From Verrucomicrobiales bacterium (GTDB lineage: Bacteria; Verrucomicrobiota; Verrucomicrobiia; Limisphaerales; Palsa-1400): DNA of 33,353 bases. The notes beneath the pieces were generated by a model. That model saw only the letters and a program-made list of their open reading frames with translations. It had not been told where the DNA came from and made no database searches. The stretch covers positions 97,165 to 130,517 of the forward strand of contig PLGF01000083.1 of assembly GCA_003138485.1 (NCBI GenBank), in the 5' to 3' direction. Positions 1 to 10,100 of this stretch are shown here, piece after piece. Positions within the stretch are counted from its first letter, which is position 1. Every line of letters starts with the position of its first letter. Both the position numbers and the translations under genes were made by a program.

Positions 1-1359
<1,359 letters not shown>

Positions 1360-1372
1360 AAATGGGATCAGA

Positions 1373-4132
1373 TCAGAGAGCGTATTCCGCCAGGAGATCG
1401 TGTTGATCGACGCCCTGCCCGACTTTGAAGCCGGCCGTCTGGCAAACGTGGTTCATGACGTGGTTGTCCGAGAGGATGTGGCCAAGAATGCGGTCCACTT
1501 TTTCCTCACGCCCGACTTGCACAACGCGCTTGAGCAGCTCGGTCCCCAGACCTTGCCCCTGCCAGGCGTCGCTGACCAGAACGGCGAATTCGCCCGCGTT
1601 CAATCCGCGGATTTTGCTCAACCGGCCGACGCCCAGAATCTGCGGCTCGGCCTCGGGCGTTTCCCGGTATTCGGCCACCAGGGCGATCTCGCGGTCGTAA
1701 TCGTTGAAACAAATCCGCGTCAGCCGCTCGTGCGTGGTGCGCTGCGACAGTTTCAGAACGCTGAAATAGCGCTGATAGACGGATTGTTCGGAGAGAGTCT
1801 GGTGAAACTTCACCATCAACGGCTCGTCCTCGGGACGGATGGGCCGGATCACGACGGGCTTGGTGTTCTTCAATTTCCATGTGCCAACGTATTGCGTCGG
1901 GTACGGCCGGATGGCCAGTTTGGGAAGGGCCGATTCCGGGGTTGCCGGGTCGTGCAGCAGGACGCGCGCGTCCAGAGCCAGCAGCCGTCCGGGCGCGGCC
2001 ACCAGCGGGTTGATGTCGATTTCCTTGATCCACGGCTGTCCCACCACCAGCTCGCTGAAGCGCACCAGCAATTGTTCCAGCGCCGGCACATCCACCGAGG
2101 CGCGTCCGCGCACTCCCTGCAAGGCGGTGAAGATGCGCGTGCCTTCCATCATCCGCCGGGCCAGCGTCGCGTTGAGCGGCGGCAATCCCAGCGCGCGGTC
2201 CTTGAAGACTTCGACCAACTGCCCGCCGGTTCCAAAGAGCAACACCGGTCCGAACTGCGGGTCGATGCTGCTTCCAATGATCAACTCATACCCCTCAAGC
2301 TTGATCATCGGCTGCACCGTCACTCCCAGAAAATGTTCCTTGCCCGCCTTCTTGGACACCGCAACTTCGATGGCCCGCCACGCCCGCCGCACCGCCGTCG
2401 CATTGCGCAGGTTCAATTGCACCCCTCCAACATCGGTCTTGTGGGTGATCGTTTCCGAATAGAGCTTGAGCACCACGGGAAAGCCAATGCGTTCGGCGTG
2501 TTTGACGGCTTCCTCCTCGCTGGTGGCGACAACGGTTTCGACAGTGGGGATGCCGTAGGCTGAGAGAAGCTGCTTGGATTCAAATTCGGTCAGGATGGTG
2601 CGACCCTGGAGGCGGATGGCCTTGAGCATGACCTCCGCGTTCTGGCGCGCCGCGACCACATCCTTGGATTCAAGCCCCAGAAGCGGGGTTTGGTAAAGGG
2701 CGCGGAGGTTCTCGGTGTAACGCCACATGTAACAAAACGCGCGCGCCGCCCGGTCGGGATACTTGAACGTCGGCACCTTCGCCGCGTTGAGAATGTCCTC
2801 GCCCGCGCTTACCGCATCCGCACCCATCCAACTCGCCAGGATCGGCTTGCCTTCGATGTGCGCGTAGGGCTTGAGTTTCTCCGCCGTCGCCGTCGCGTCT
2901 GTCATCGCTTGGGGCGTCAGGATCACCAGCAAACCGTCGGTCTTGGGGTCTTTGGCGGCAATATCGACCGCCTTGGCGTACAAATCCGCGCCGGCATCGC
3001 CGATGATGTCAATGGGGTTGTTATGGCTCCAAGTCGGAGGGAGAATCGCGTTATAGGCCGCCATGGTTTCGGGTGAAAGTTCCGAGAGCAGGCCCCCGCC
3101 GGTGATCAGGCTGTCAGTCGCCAGCACGGCCGGTCCGCCGGCATTGGTGACGATGGCCAGATGCGGTCCCCGCGGGCGCGGCTGCTTGGCCAGCACTTCC
3201 GCCATGTCGAACAATTCGGAGATGTTTTCCACCCGCAACACGCCCGCCCGCTGGAACGCCGCCTGCAATACCTCGTCGCTCCCGGTCAACGACCCCGTGT
3301 GGGACGCCGCCGCCTTGGCCGCCGCGGAGGTCCGGCCGGGCTTGATGACGATGATGGGCTTCATCAGAGCCACTTCCCGCGCCGCCGACAGGAAAGCCCG
3401 GGCGTCGCCGATGGTTTCCATGTACATGACGATGCTACGGGTGTTGGGATCGTCGCCCAGGTGGAAGATCAAATCGCCCCAGCCAACGTCGATCATCGAA
3501 CCGAGTGAAATAAAGGCGCTGAAGCCGACGTTCTCCTTCAGGCTCCAATCCAGGACCGCCGTGCAAAGCGCGCCGCTTTGGCTGATGAAACCGACCGTGC
3601 CAGGCCGCGCCATGCCCGCGGCGAACGTGGCATTGAGCTTGGTGCCAGGCACCATGACTCCCAGGCAATTTGGCCCGACGATGCGAATCTGCCCCTTCCG
3701 AGCCTCCTCAAGGACCTGCCGTTCCAACTCGACGCCCGCCGCCCCGGTTTCCTTAAAGCCCGCCGAAATGATGACGACTCCCCGCACACCGGCCTGCGCG
3801 CAATCCCGGACAATTCCAGGAACAGACGGGGGCGGCGTCACAATCACCGCCAAATCGACTTTCTCCGGCACCGCCAGGATGCCGGGGTATGCCTTGAGGC
3901 CTAGCACGGTGTCGCGTTTTGGATTGACGGGGTAAATGGCGCCGGGGAACTGGCCCTTCTGAAGGTTTTCGAGCACGGTTCGCCCCACGCTGTTGGGCGA
4001 TTCAGTGGCGCCAATCAACGCGACAGACTTGGGCGAGAAAATGGAGTCCAGCGACCGCGGCGGCAATTGCCGGAGAATGTCGTGGGCGCGGGCCGCGCGC
4101 TGGGCGTCGGCGGGTGATGGGATGGTTTGCAT
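1373..4132 (-). CDS. ADP-forming acetate/acyl-CoA synthetase (fused alpha-beta) with C-terminal GNAT acetyltransferase domain
   Basis: 919 residues. Order: CoA-binding Rossmann domain (about 28-125, [14 protein letters not shown]), succinyl-CoA-ligase-like alpha domain (about 150-460) with the phospho-histidine motif SHTGS (His278), ATP-grasp domain (about 510-730) with THKTDVGGV (His564), then a GNAT domain (about 758-915) with the acetyl-CoA loop [11 protein letters not shown] near 857. The synthetase part converts acetyl-CoA, ADP and phosphate to acetate, CoA and ATP, or the reverse. The GNAT part resembles that of PatZ/Pat lysine acetyltransferases, which have the same overall layout. Both histidines used for phosphoryl transfer in ADP-forming synthetases appear present, so the synthetase may be active. 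With PFOR immediately downstream, acetate formation with ATP gain is a reasonable inference. No Shine-Dalgarno is obvious before ATG 4132. Confidence 0.92.
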   Translation of the reverse strand: MQTIPSPADAQRAARAHDILRQLPPRSLDSIFSPKSVALIGATESPNSVGRTVLENLQKGQFPGAIYPVNPKRDTVLGLKAYPGILAVPEKVDLAVIVTPPPSVPGIVRDCAQAGVRGVVIISAGFKETGAAGVELERQVLEEARKGQIRIVGPNCLGVMVPGTKLNATFAAGMARPGTVGFISQSGALCTAVLDWSLKENVGFSAFISLGSMIDVGWGDLIFHLGDDPNTRSIVMYMETIGDARAFLSAAREVALMKPIIVIKPGRTSAAAKAAASHTGSLTGSDEVLQAAFQRAGVLRVENISELFDMAEVLAKQPRPRGPHLAIVTNAGGPAVLATDSLITGGGLLSELSPETMAAYNAILPPTWSHNNPIDIIGDAGADLYAKAVDIAAKDPKTDGLLVILTPQAMTDATATAEKLKPYAHIEGKPILASWMGADAVSAGEDILNAAKVPTFKYPDRAARAFCYMWRYTENLRALYQTPLLGLESKDVVAARQNAEVMLKAIRLQGRTILTEFESKQLLSAYGIPTVETVVATSEEEAVKHAERIGFPVVLKLYSETITHKTDVGGVQLNLRNATAVRRAWRAIEVAVSKKAGKEHFLGVTVQPMIKLEGYELIIGSSIDPQFGPVLLFGTGGQLVEVFKDRALGLPPLNATLARRMMEGTRIFTALQGVRGRASVDVPALEQLLVRFSELVVGQPWIKEIDINPLVAAPGRLLALDARVLLHDPATPESALPKLAIRPYPTQYVGTWKLKNTKPVVIRPIRPEDEPLMVKFHQTLSEQSVYQRYFSVLKLSQRTTHERLTRICFNDYDREIALVAEYRETPEAEPQILGVGRLSKIRGLNAGEFAVLVSDAWQGQGLGTELLKRVVQVGREEKVDRILGHILSDNHVMNHVCQTAGFKVGQGVDQHDLLAEYAL

Positions 4133-4485
4133 GGATATGGGGAAATGTTATGTGCTTAATGCCTCTGCGTTTACTTGTTCGTCGGAGCCAGCCTGCCAAG
4201 TGTTTCGGGGCGATACCCCGACCGGCGCGGCCCTTCCGTTCCTATTATCATCTAGCAAAAGTTGGCGGGAAAGCCAATCCGAGACTCCCCGCCTTTTGCG
4301 AAAAACTCTCCTCTTTTTGCAGTCCAACATCAAAATACGCCCGATTCACCCCCCCGGCGCATCGGACGCCTCTCAGTTTTTGGACATGAGCCGGCTCAAT
4401 CAACGGGCCAAACCAGGGAAAATGACGAAAGAATTCCCAAAATCGTGTTCCTTGCGCCGGCACACCGGGGGGCTACAATGGAACC
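4133..4485. other. Divergent intergenic region
   Basis: 353 bp between the divergent acyl-CoA synthetase and kinase-like genes; I see no convincing coding frame. It holds a small hairpin (CGGGG/CCCCG, about 4206-4220) and an inverted repeat with arms at 4255-4269 (GCAAAA, three extra bases, GGCGGG) and 4288-4299 (CCCGCCTTTTGC). Promoters for both flanking genes must lie here; only the plus-strand one near 4452-4479 can be proposed. Confidence 0.5.
4452..4479 (+). promoter_or_regulatory. Candidate sigma-70-type promoter for the kinase-like gene
   Basis: TTGCGC (4452-4457) and TACAAT (4474-4479) are separated by 16 bp and resemble -35 and -10 boxes. Transcription would start close to the ATG at 4486, so the message would be leaderless or nearly so. 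A GGA at 4480-4482 could alternatively be part of a weak ribosome binding site. Based on sequence resemblance only. Confidence 0.35.
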
Positions 4486-6234
4486 ATGACGCCCCAAACG
4501 GAATCATCGAACGCGCTTCCCGGCTCCGCGCCGGCGCCGCCCCCAATCGCGCTGCCAGCCGGTCTGCCGGGCGGCGGCACCCAGGTGTCGCTTCTGGGGG
4601 TGGATTACGTTCACCTGAAAACCGACGACGGCGGCGATCTTTATCTCACGCGGTTTGGCGCGCCCTTCTGGCAGCACCTCCTGCCGGAGAACTGGTTCGC
4701 GCAGGAGTGGTTCGAGGCCGAGCGCGAACGCCTTCCCGGCACCGGCACCGTCTATAAACTGCCGACCCGCCCCATCGCGGGCCGGAGTCTCAACCTCGTG
4801 GTCAAATGGTCGCGTGTCGGGGAAGATGTCCCGCTGGACACGATGTCCGTCAACAAATTCATCCACGCGGAGTTCAACAGCCCTTTCGAGGAGTTTTCAC
4901 TCCTGATGCAACTCCGCAAGGGCGACCTCGGACCAGCGGGGTTCCGAATCCGGACCCAGCTCCCGCTGGCCATCTATGTCCCCGGCAAGAGGCTGCAATT
5001 GTGGCAGACGGGGCGTTCCGAATATAAAATCCGCGCCAAAGTCGCCAGGCATCCCGCCGTCGAAATCGACATCCTGCGCCAATACGTCGTGCTCTACGAG
5101 TGGGTCAAGGGGTTCGACGCCGTCGAATCCGCCCACGGCTTCGGCCTGAGCGGTCGGATGAAAGCGGAGTTTCTGGCCCAAGTCACCAGCCTGGTGACCC
5201 ATGAACTGCGCCAGAAAGGCTACCACGTCATCGACATGAAACCCGCCCACATCATTCTGCGCCCGACCCGCAACCGGCAATTGTTGCGCGACCGTCACGG
5301 CCAGCTTGCCTACGCGGTGGTCGATTACGAACTGCTCGAACGCACCCCGGAGCACGAGCAGGCCGTCCGAAGCGCCAACCGCAAACTATACCTCACCCAC
5401 ATGGCCCGCCGCTTCGAGGGCAACGCGGACAATCCGATGCCCGATCACCTTCGCGCCACCAGCCTCCTGGATGTCGATTATGTTTTCGGCCGCGCGGAGA
5501 GCACCGGCGGTTTGTTGTGGGTTGTCGGGCGGGACCCGGACCTGTTCAGCTATTTCCTCCCCGAACGCTGGCGGCGGACCCCCAACAAGAAGCTTTCTTC
5601 GCGCAACCAGGTCTTCCACACCTGCACCAAGGACAACATCCAGCTCGTCTGGCGCGTTTCGCGAATGGACGACCCCGTGCCCCCGCTGAAGATCGCCGGG
5701 GCCGGCTTGGAAGCCGCCCGCGCCTACGAGGTCAACAGCCCGTTCGAGGAATTCTCCTTTGCCCTCTGGCTCAGCCGCCACGGCATCAAGACCATCTATC
5801 CGCGCGCCATCTACATGACCGGCAGCCGGCGCGAATCCTCCGACGCCGGCGCAGGACCGCGGCGTTACACCGACCTGGCCCATCTCCTGACGCCGGACGG
5901 CGAGCCTGCCATCCGAAAAGACTACGATTACATCACCATCTGGGGATATTGGAACGGGCCAGACGAATTGCTGGCCGCGCACGACGGATCGTATTACTCG
6001 TCCGTCAACGCCAAACACGCCTGCGCCAGCGGCCGCATCTCGCGCCGCGTCATGGAGGACCTGCTGGAGGCCAAGGCCGCCAAGCTGGCCCAGTGCGGAC
6101 TGGAAGACCTCTATCTCAAGCCCGACCACCTGTTGATCTCCTTCGATTCGGAAGGCAAACTGGTGCTCGACGCCGCCGGAAAACCGGAAGTGCGCCTGTG
6201 CAACTTTGAATTCGTCCGCCACCGCAAGCCGTAA
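4486..6234 (+). CDS. Tandem-duplicated protein-kinase-like protein (kinase-like repeat plus degenerate repeat)
   Basis: 582 residues, no signal peptide or membrane segment, so probably cytoplasmic. Two copies of one fold are visible, about 38-310 and 328-580. Matching landmarks: GVDYVHLK (38) and DVDYVFGR (329); NLVVKWSR (103) and QLVWRVSR (386); FNSPFEEFSLLMQL (130) and VNSPFEEFSFALWL (416); HVIDMKPAHIIL (247) and LYLKPDHLLI (542); VVDYELLER (278) and LCNFEFVRH (571). In copy 1, Lys107, Asp250 with Lys252, and Asp280 can be read as the beta-3 lysine, catalytic-loop Asp and metal-binding Asp of a kinase fold. In copy 2 the equivalents are Arg390, Tyr543 and Asn573, as in a pseudokinase. I do not recognise a named family, and the kinase reading is inference from motif spacing; the duplication itself is plain. 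The substrate is unknown and the neighbours give no clue. Confidence 0.85.
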   Translation: MTPQTESSNALPGSAPAPPPIALPAGLPGGGTQVSLLGVDYVHLKTDDGGDLYLTRFGAPFWQHLLPENWFAQEWFEAERERLPGTGTVYKLPTRPIAGRSLNLVVKWSRVGEDVPLDTMSVNKFIHAEFNSPFEEFSLLMQLRKGDLGPAGFRIRTQLPLAIYVPGKRLQLWQTGRSEYKIRAKVARHPAVEIDILRQYVVLYEWVKGFDAVESAHGFGLSGRMKAEFLAQVTSLVTHELRQKGYHVIDMKPAHIILRPTRNRQLLRDRHGQLAYAVVDYELLERTPEHEQAVRSANRKLYLTHMARRFEGNADNPMPDHLRATSLLDVDYVFGRAESTGGLLWVVGRDPDLFSYFLPERWRRTPNKKLSSRNQVFHTCTKDNIQLVWRVSRMDDPVPPLKIAGAGLEAARAYEVNSPFEEFSFALWLSRHGIKTIYPRAIYMTGSRRESSDAGAGPRRYTDLAHLLTPDGEPAIRKDYDYITIWGYWNGPDELLAAHDGSYYSSVNAKHACASGRISRRVMEDLLEAKAAKLAQCGLEDLYLKPDHLLISFDSEGKLVLDAAGKPEVRLCNFEFVRHRKP

Positions 6235-6280
6235 CTTTTCGCTGGCCATCCGGCGCGGAACCGGCCATTGTCCTTTCAAC

Positions 6281-7174
6281 ATGAAACCCAAATACGTCAA
6301 ACAGAATCTGGTTTGTCTGGCGGGCCGCCTCGCGTTCATCGGCGCGCTCGTCATGGCTTTGACTCCAACTTACGCTCAATCAAACGCTACCAATGGCGCG
6401 GGAGGCCAGAAGGAAAAGATCGAAGGCTTCAAAAACACGCCGATGCTCCCGGGAGGCAAATGGCACATGCACGATCCAGACCGTCCGCAGCCGCCCGTTG
6501 TCACGCCGGGAGCGGGATTCAGCGTGGGCGCCGCGCCGCCCTCCGATGCGGAGTTGCTTTTTGACGGCAAGGACCTCTCGAAGTGGCAAAACGAAAACGG
6601 CGGCGACGCCTCCTGGAAGGTTCAGGATGGTTACATGATCGTCTCGCGCGCCAATGGGATCCGGACGCGGGGAAAGTGGGCCGATTTCCAATTGCACGTT
6701 GAGTTTGCCGAGCCTTCCCCGGCCACCGGCGCCGGCCAGGGCCGCGGCAACAGCGGCATTCTCATCAACAACATGTACGAGGTCCAGGTTCTCGATTCCT
6801 ACAACGCCAAGACCTACTCCGACGGCCAGGCGGGCGCCGTTTACGGCCAGATGCCACCCTTGGTCAACCCCGCCAAGCCGCCTGGCGAATGGCAAACTTA
6901 CGACATCATCTGGGAGTCCCCCCGTTGGAATGACAAGAACGAGCTGCTCCAGAAAGCCACCATCACCGTCCTTTTCAACGGCGTCGTGATCCAGCACAAG
7001 ACGGAGTTGATCGGCAGCACCGACGGCATTGGCGGCGGCGTCGCCTGGCGCGCGCAGTCATTCTACAAGCCTCATGCTCCCGAGGTCTTCGTCGAGTTGC
7101 AGAGTCACAACAGCAACCCGGTTCGTTTCCGCAACATCTGGATCCGCGATCTCAACATCGCCGAACGCCAGTGA
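6281..7174 (+). CDS. Secreted DUF1080 (3-keto-disaccharide hydrolase-like) protein
   Basis: 297 residues from ATG 6281. This start is chosen because it opens directly onto a signal peptide (basic MKPKYVKQN, then a hydrophobic stretch ending in TPTYAQS); in-frame codons upstream would overlap the preceding gene. The domain from about residue 90 begins ELLFDGKDLSKWQ and contains NSGILINNMYEVQVLDSY and a C-terminal RFRNIWIRDLN, all typical of DUF1080/PF06439, a concanavalin-like beta-sandwich. Characterised members hydrolyse 3-keto-glycosides made by Gfo/Idh/MocA dehydrogenases, and such an oxidoreductase lies convergently at 8090-9448. The substrate cannot be read from sequence. It follows the kinase-like gene by 46 bp, so read-through is possible although no functional link is evident. 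Confidence 0.9.
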   Translation: MKPKYVKQNLVCLAGRLAFIGALVMALTPTYAQSNATNGAGGQKEKIEGFKNTPMLPGGKWHMHDPDRPQPPVVTPGAGFSVGAAPPSDAELLFDGKDLSKWQNENGGDASWKVQDGYMIVSRANGIRTRGKWADFQLHVEFAEPSPATGAGQGRGNSGILINNMYEVQVLDSYNAKTYSDGQAGAVYGQMPPLVNPAKPPGEWQTYDIIWESPRWNDKNELLQKATITVLFNGVVIQHKTELIGSTDGIGGGVAWRAQSFYKPHAPEVFVELQSHNSNPVRFRNIWIRDLNIAERQ

Positions 7175-7193
7175 CGCCCGAATCATTAGCGAA

Positions 7194-7265
7194 GCTCGGT
7201 AGGGCGAGGCTCCTGCCGAGCCGATTCGGCGGGAGAAGGTTCCGCAGGACCGTCGCCCTGCCAGC
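7194..7265. repeat. Imperfect palindromic intergenic element between convergent genes
   Basis: The outer arms, beginning at 7194 and ending at 7265, pair imperfectly (left TAGGGCGA, right TCGCCCTG). Inside, GCTCGG (7194-7199) also pairs with CCGAGC (7216-7221), and there are further GC-rich dyads. The position between the stops of two convergent genes suits a bidirectional terminator or a REP-like interspersed repeat. Whether it recurs elsewhere in the genome cannot be judged from this window. Confidence 0.45.
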
Positions 7266-7343
7266 TTGACCTGTTTGGTGAAGGACGCGCCGTTTCGCTA
7301 AGAAATGGGGAGCGACGGGATTTCAGGCAGTGCGCGGCAACCC

Positions 7344-8057
7344 CTACTTTGCCGGCCGCGCGTAAATCTCCACTTCGGTATATTCGTTCATCGAGCTGTC
7401 CGTGCTGCCGTTGGAGTAGAGCCTCACATAACGGCCCTTGACTCCTTTGGAGTCAATCAGCTTGCCTTGGTTGGATTCAAAATACTCCCGGTCCGCGCCC
7501 GCGCCGCGCTTGCAAGCGTTGCCGGTGTCATTGTTGAAGAGGGTCTGGACATTGTTGGTCATCCCGCCGTCGTCGGCCACTTGGACGATGACATCGTGGT
7601 AAACCTTCTGTGAGTCATGGGCGTGCCAGATGACAACGGCATAAATCTCCTGAGGCGTCTTCAGGTCGAACTGCACCCATTGGATGCCTTTGCGCATCAG
7701 CAGAATGCTTGAGTCCGTGGCTTCCTTGTCGCCGTCGGTGAGCTTGGCCAGGTCCTCGGCTGAGGCGTTTGAATCGCTGCTCGTGATCGCGCTGCCCGGG
7801 GCCACATTCTTGACATCCTTGGGAACCATCAGCGGCGGACGCGGTGTTTTGGAAGGCAGCTCCGCAGTCGAGCCGGCGGGAATATCCTTGGGCGTCCCCA
7901 AAAAAGCCGGCGCGGGCAGCTTGAGCGCGAGCGGTACCAAGTCACCGGGCGGCGGGGCTTGCGCCCGGAGAATTCCGGGCGCGGCCAGACAAAGGCCCAA
8001 GGCGATGAGGGGGAAACTGGCGCGCCAGTCTCCCCGTGGAAAAAAGGTTGATTTCAC
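7344..8057 (-). CDS. Secreted discoidin (F5/8 type C)-like domain protein
   Basis: 237 residues starting at GTG 8057. An N-terminal signal peptide (RASFPLIALGLCLAAPGILRAQA) is followed by a Pro-rich linker of about 50 residues and a single beta-rich domain (about 85-235). Its pattern (KLTDGDKEATDS, IQWVQFDLKTPQEIYAVVIWHAHD, KGVKGRYVRLYSNGSTDSSMNEYTEVEIYA) matches F5/8 type C / galactose-binding-like domains, which bind glycans or cell surfaces. No catalytic domain is present. It lies 32 bp behind the Gfo/Idh/MocA gene on the same strand, probably in one transcript, which suggests a carbohydrate-binding partner for that pathway. The ligand is unknown. Confidence 0.85.
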   Translation of the reverse strand: MKSTFFPRGDWRASFPLIALGLCLAAPGILRAQAPPPGDLVPLALKLPAPAFLGTPKDIPAGSTAELPSKTPRPPLMVPKDVKNVAPGSAITSSDSNASAEDLAKLTDGDKEATDSSILLMRKGIQWVQFDLKTPQEIYAVVIWHAHDSQKVYHDVIVQVADDGGMTNNVQTLFNNDTGNACKRGAGADREYFESNQGKLIDSKGVKGRYVRLYSNGSTDSSMNEYTEVEIYARPAK

Positions 8058-8089
8058 GAGTCAGAATCCGTGTCAGTGAAACGTCATTT

Positions 8090-9448
8090 TCAACTCGCGA
8101 AAGTGTAGTCGTAAGGCTTGCGCATTTCGCGGGCGAGATAGGTGGTGGCTTCCTTGGCGTTTTCACCCTTGAACACTTCCTTGGCCGCGTCCCATTCGAG
8201 TTTCTTGCCCGTGCGCAATGCTATGATGATGAGATGGCCGATCGTGGCGGAAAGATGGCCGTCTTCGACTTTGGAAATGGGGTCTTTGCGCGAACGCACG
8301 CAACTGAAGAAGTTGCCCATGTGATCGCCGCTGACTTCCAGATGGATCGCATTGTCGGGCAGGGGGGTGTTGAGGATGTCATCGTTGCTGGCTGCCAGAT
8401 CCCCGCGGTTGACCCATATCCAGCCGTCCGAACCTGTGAATTTGATCCCGTTCCTCTGGCCATCCCTCTTGAGAACCTCGCCAAACGGACTGTCGTCCAA
8501 AGTGGTCTTGACAATCTGCGTCACACCGTTGGCCCAAGTCAGCGTCGCCTCGTACTCGCTGGGAGTTGTGTAGCCGCCCGGTATCGGGCCGGTGATCACT
8601 TTGCCTTCGATGATCTCCGGGCCATCCAGTCCGATGCCCCAGCGGGCGATGTCGTTGTGATGCGCTCCCCAATCGGTCACGGGGCCGCCGGCGTAATCCC
8701 ACCACCAGCGGAAGGTGCTGAAACACCGCTCCTTCATGTAATCAACCTGGGGCGCCTGACCCAGCCAGAAGTCGAAATTGAACCCTTCCGGCACCGGCGC
8801 CGTGTGGAACGGGCCGGCCCGCAGGCCGCCGGGCACCCACACGTCCACTTGCTTGAGCTTGCCGATGCGCCCATTGCGCACCAGCTCGCAGGCTTTATGA
8901 AATCTCTGGCTGCTGCGCTGTTGCGTGCCGGTTTGGAACACAATCTTGTTGTCCCGCACAGCCTTTATCACATGCCGCCCCTCGTCAATGGTCAGCGTAA
9001 GCGGCTTCTCCCCATAAACGTCCTTCTTCGCCATCGCCGCCGCCATATTGACCTGCGTGTGCCAATGGTCCGGCGTGCCCTGGACGATGATTTGAACATC
9101 CTTCCGTTCCATCACCTTGCGGAAGTCGGTCAATTTGTCGGGCACTTTGCCGTTCCTGGTCAAGCGGGCTGCGGCGCCATCGACGTGCTTTTGGTCAACG
9201 TCGCAAACGGCCACGATGTCTCCGTGGCGGCTTGCCCCGGAGGCGTCGCCTGTTCCCTGGCCGCCGCATCCAATGAGGGCGATGCCGGGACGGTCGTTGG
9301 CGCTGCGCGGGGCCGGGGTGGTGGATTCCTGGGCGGAGGCGAACTCGCTTTCAATCATCCACAACGGCAGCCCAGTCGCCGCGGCGGCGGCCGAGCATCT
9401 GGCGAGGAAGGATCGGCGCGTAATATAAAATGTTTCAGGCTTCTTCAT
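8090..9448 (-). CDS. Gfo/Idh/MocA family oxidoreductase with Tat signal
   Basis: 452 residues from ATG 9448, chosen because it places the twin-arginine motif TRRSFLA (Arg11-Arg12) and its hydrophobic run at the N-terminus. An NAD(P)-binding Rossmann domain follows (GIALIGCGGQGTG, about 55-67, and AVCDVD), then the family EKP motif (147-149) and the conserved DWGAHHNDIARWGIG (about 259-273) of the C-terminal domain. Members oxidise or reduce sugar or polyol hydroxyls, and exported ones often act with DUF1080 hydrolases on 3-keto sugars. The Tat signal implies a folded, cofactor-loaded protein in the periplasm. It is probably transcribed with the discoidin-like gene downstream. The exact substrate is unknown. 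Confidence 0.93.
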   Translation of the reverse strand: MKKPETFYITRRSFLARCSAAAAATGLPLWMIESEFASAQESTTPAPRSANDRPGIALIGCGGQGTGDASGASRHGDIVAVCDVDQKHVDGAAARLTRNGKVPDKLTDFRKVMERKDVQIIVQGTPDHWHTQVNMAAAMAKKDVYGEKPLTLTIDEGRHVIKAVRDNKIVFQTGTQQRSSQRFHKACELVRNGRIGKLKQVDVWVPGGLRAGPFHTAPVPEGFNFDFWLGQAPQVDYMKERCFSTFRWWWDYAGGPVTDWGAHHNDIARWGIGLDGPEIIEGKVITGPIPGGYTTPSEYEATLTWANGVTQIVKTTLDDSPFGEVLKRDGQRNGIKFTGSDGWIWVNRGDLAASNDDILNTPLPDNAIHLEVSGDHMGNFFSCVRSRKDPISKVEDGHLSATIGHLIIIALRTGKKLEWDAAKEVFKGENAKEATTYLAREMRKPYDYTFAS

Positions 9449-9509
9449 GATCCCATTTAAACTGACGCGGCCCGCATTGGCAAGCCGGAAAATAAGCCCT
9501 GAGAATAAT

Positions 9510-9660
9510 GGGCGCATGACAATAATCTTCACGTTCATGGCAGGCAGAGCTGCAGACCGAACTGGCTAGTCGATGCCCGCCTTGCGGGCTGCTCTGCCCT
9601 GAATTCTTGGGCGGCCCAGCACCGCCCTGCCGACGGCGTGAAGATTTGTGTCATGCGCCC
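9510..9660. repeat. 151-bp element bounded by 24-bp near-perfect inverted repeats (MITE-like or giant hairpin)
   Basis: The arms 9510-9533 and 9637-9660 are inverted copies matching at 22 of 24 positions; both carry GGGCGCATGACA and AATCTTCACG. Nested inside are GGCAGAGC (9543-9550) with GCTCTGCC (9591-9598), and a tight hairpin GCCCGC-CTT-GCGGGC (9575-9589). No coding frame of note lies inside. The right arm contains the last codons and the TGA of the membrane-protein gene 9651-10100. No clear target-site duplication is visible. It could be a miniature inverted-repeat element, a captured inverted copy of the gene end, or a very strong terminator. Confidence 0.7.
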
Positions 9661-10100
9661 CCGTCAAAACGCTGTTCCTTGCCAGGCGGATGCGCCTCCG
9701 CCTTCAGAGGACCGTAGATCACGATGCTTAAGTCCAGGACGAAGAGAAAAACCACCATGTCATCCATGAACGACACGATGGCTTGATTCGACAGGAATTG
9801 CTCAGTCCCCCACAAAATGAAGGCCGCAGCCACCATCAGACCCGACAGGATTTGCGCGCGCGCGCGCGGCAAAGCGAATTGGAAGGAAGCGAACGCAATG
9901 CCAATGAGAATCAACGGGATTCCCGATTTGAACGTCCACGGCAGCAAATCTGGTTGAAAGCAGTGGATGAGACGAAGGATAAGCAGAAGCACTGCGGCGA
10001 AGATGGCCGAACCCAGAGAGACGGCACTGATAAACCGCAACGCCACGGCCCCGCGACCGCGCGCCTGCCGGCGAGATGCTGTGCGCTGGTCAGCTTTCAT
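9651..10100 (-). CDS. Small integral membrane protein of unknown function
   Basis: 149 residues. A basic N-terminus (KADQRTASRRQARGRG) is followed by about four hydrophobic segments, near residues 24-45, 58-78, 84-100 and 108-128, ending in a polar tail. I recognise no family. Its ATG (10100-10098) overlaps the TGA of the histidine-kinase remnant upstream in an ATGA arrangement, so it was probably translationally coupled to a two-component operon and may have been tied to that signalling system. Its stop codon lies inside the right arm of the inverted-repeat element 9510-9660. An alternating GC run near 9857-9866 falls inside the coding sequence. Confidence 0.75.
   Translation of the reverse strand: MKADQRTASRRQARGRGAVALRFISAVSLGSAIFAAVLLLILRLIHCFQPDLLPWTFKSGIPLILIGIAFASFQFALPRARAQILSGLMVAAAFILWGTEQFLSNQAIVSFMDDMVVFLFVLDLSIVIYGPLKAEAHPPGKEQRFDGGA

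Noticed and set aside
9857-9866. Alternating GC run as a possible phase-variable tract or Z-DNA site
   Set aside because: It is short, lies inside an open reading frame encoding Arg/Ala, and is expected in high-GC coding DNA.
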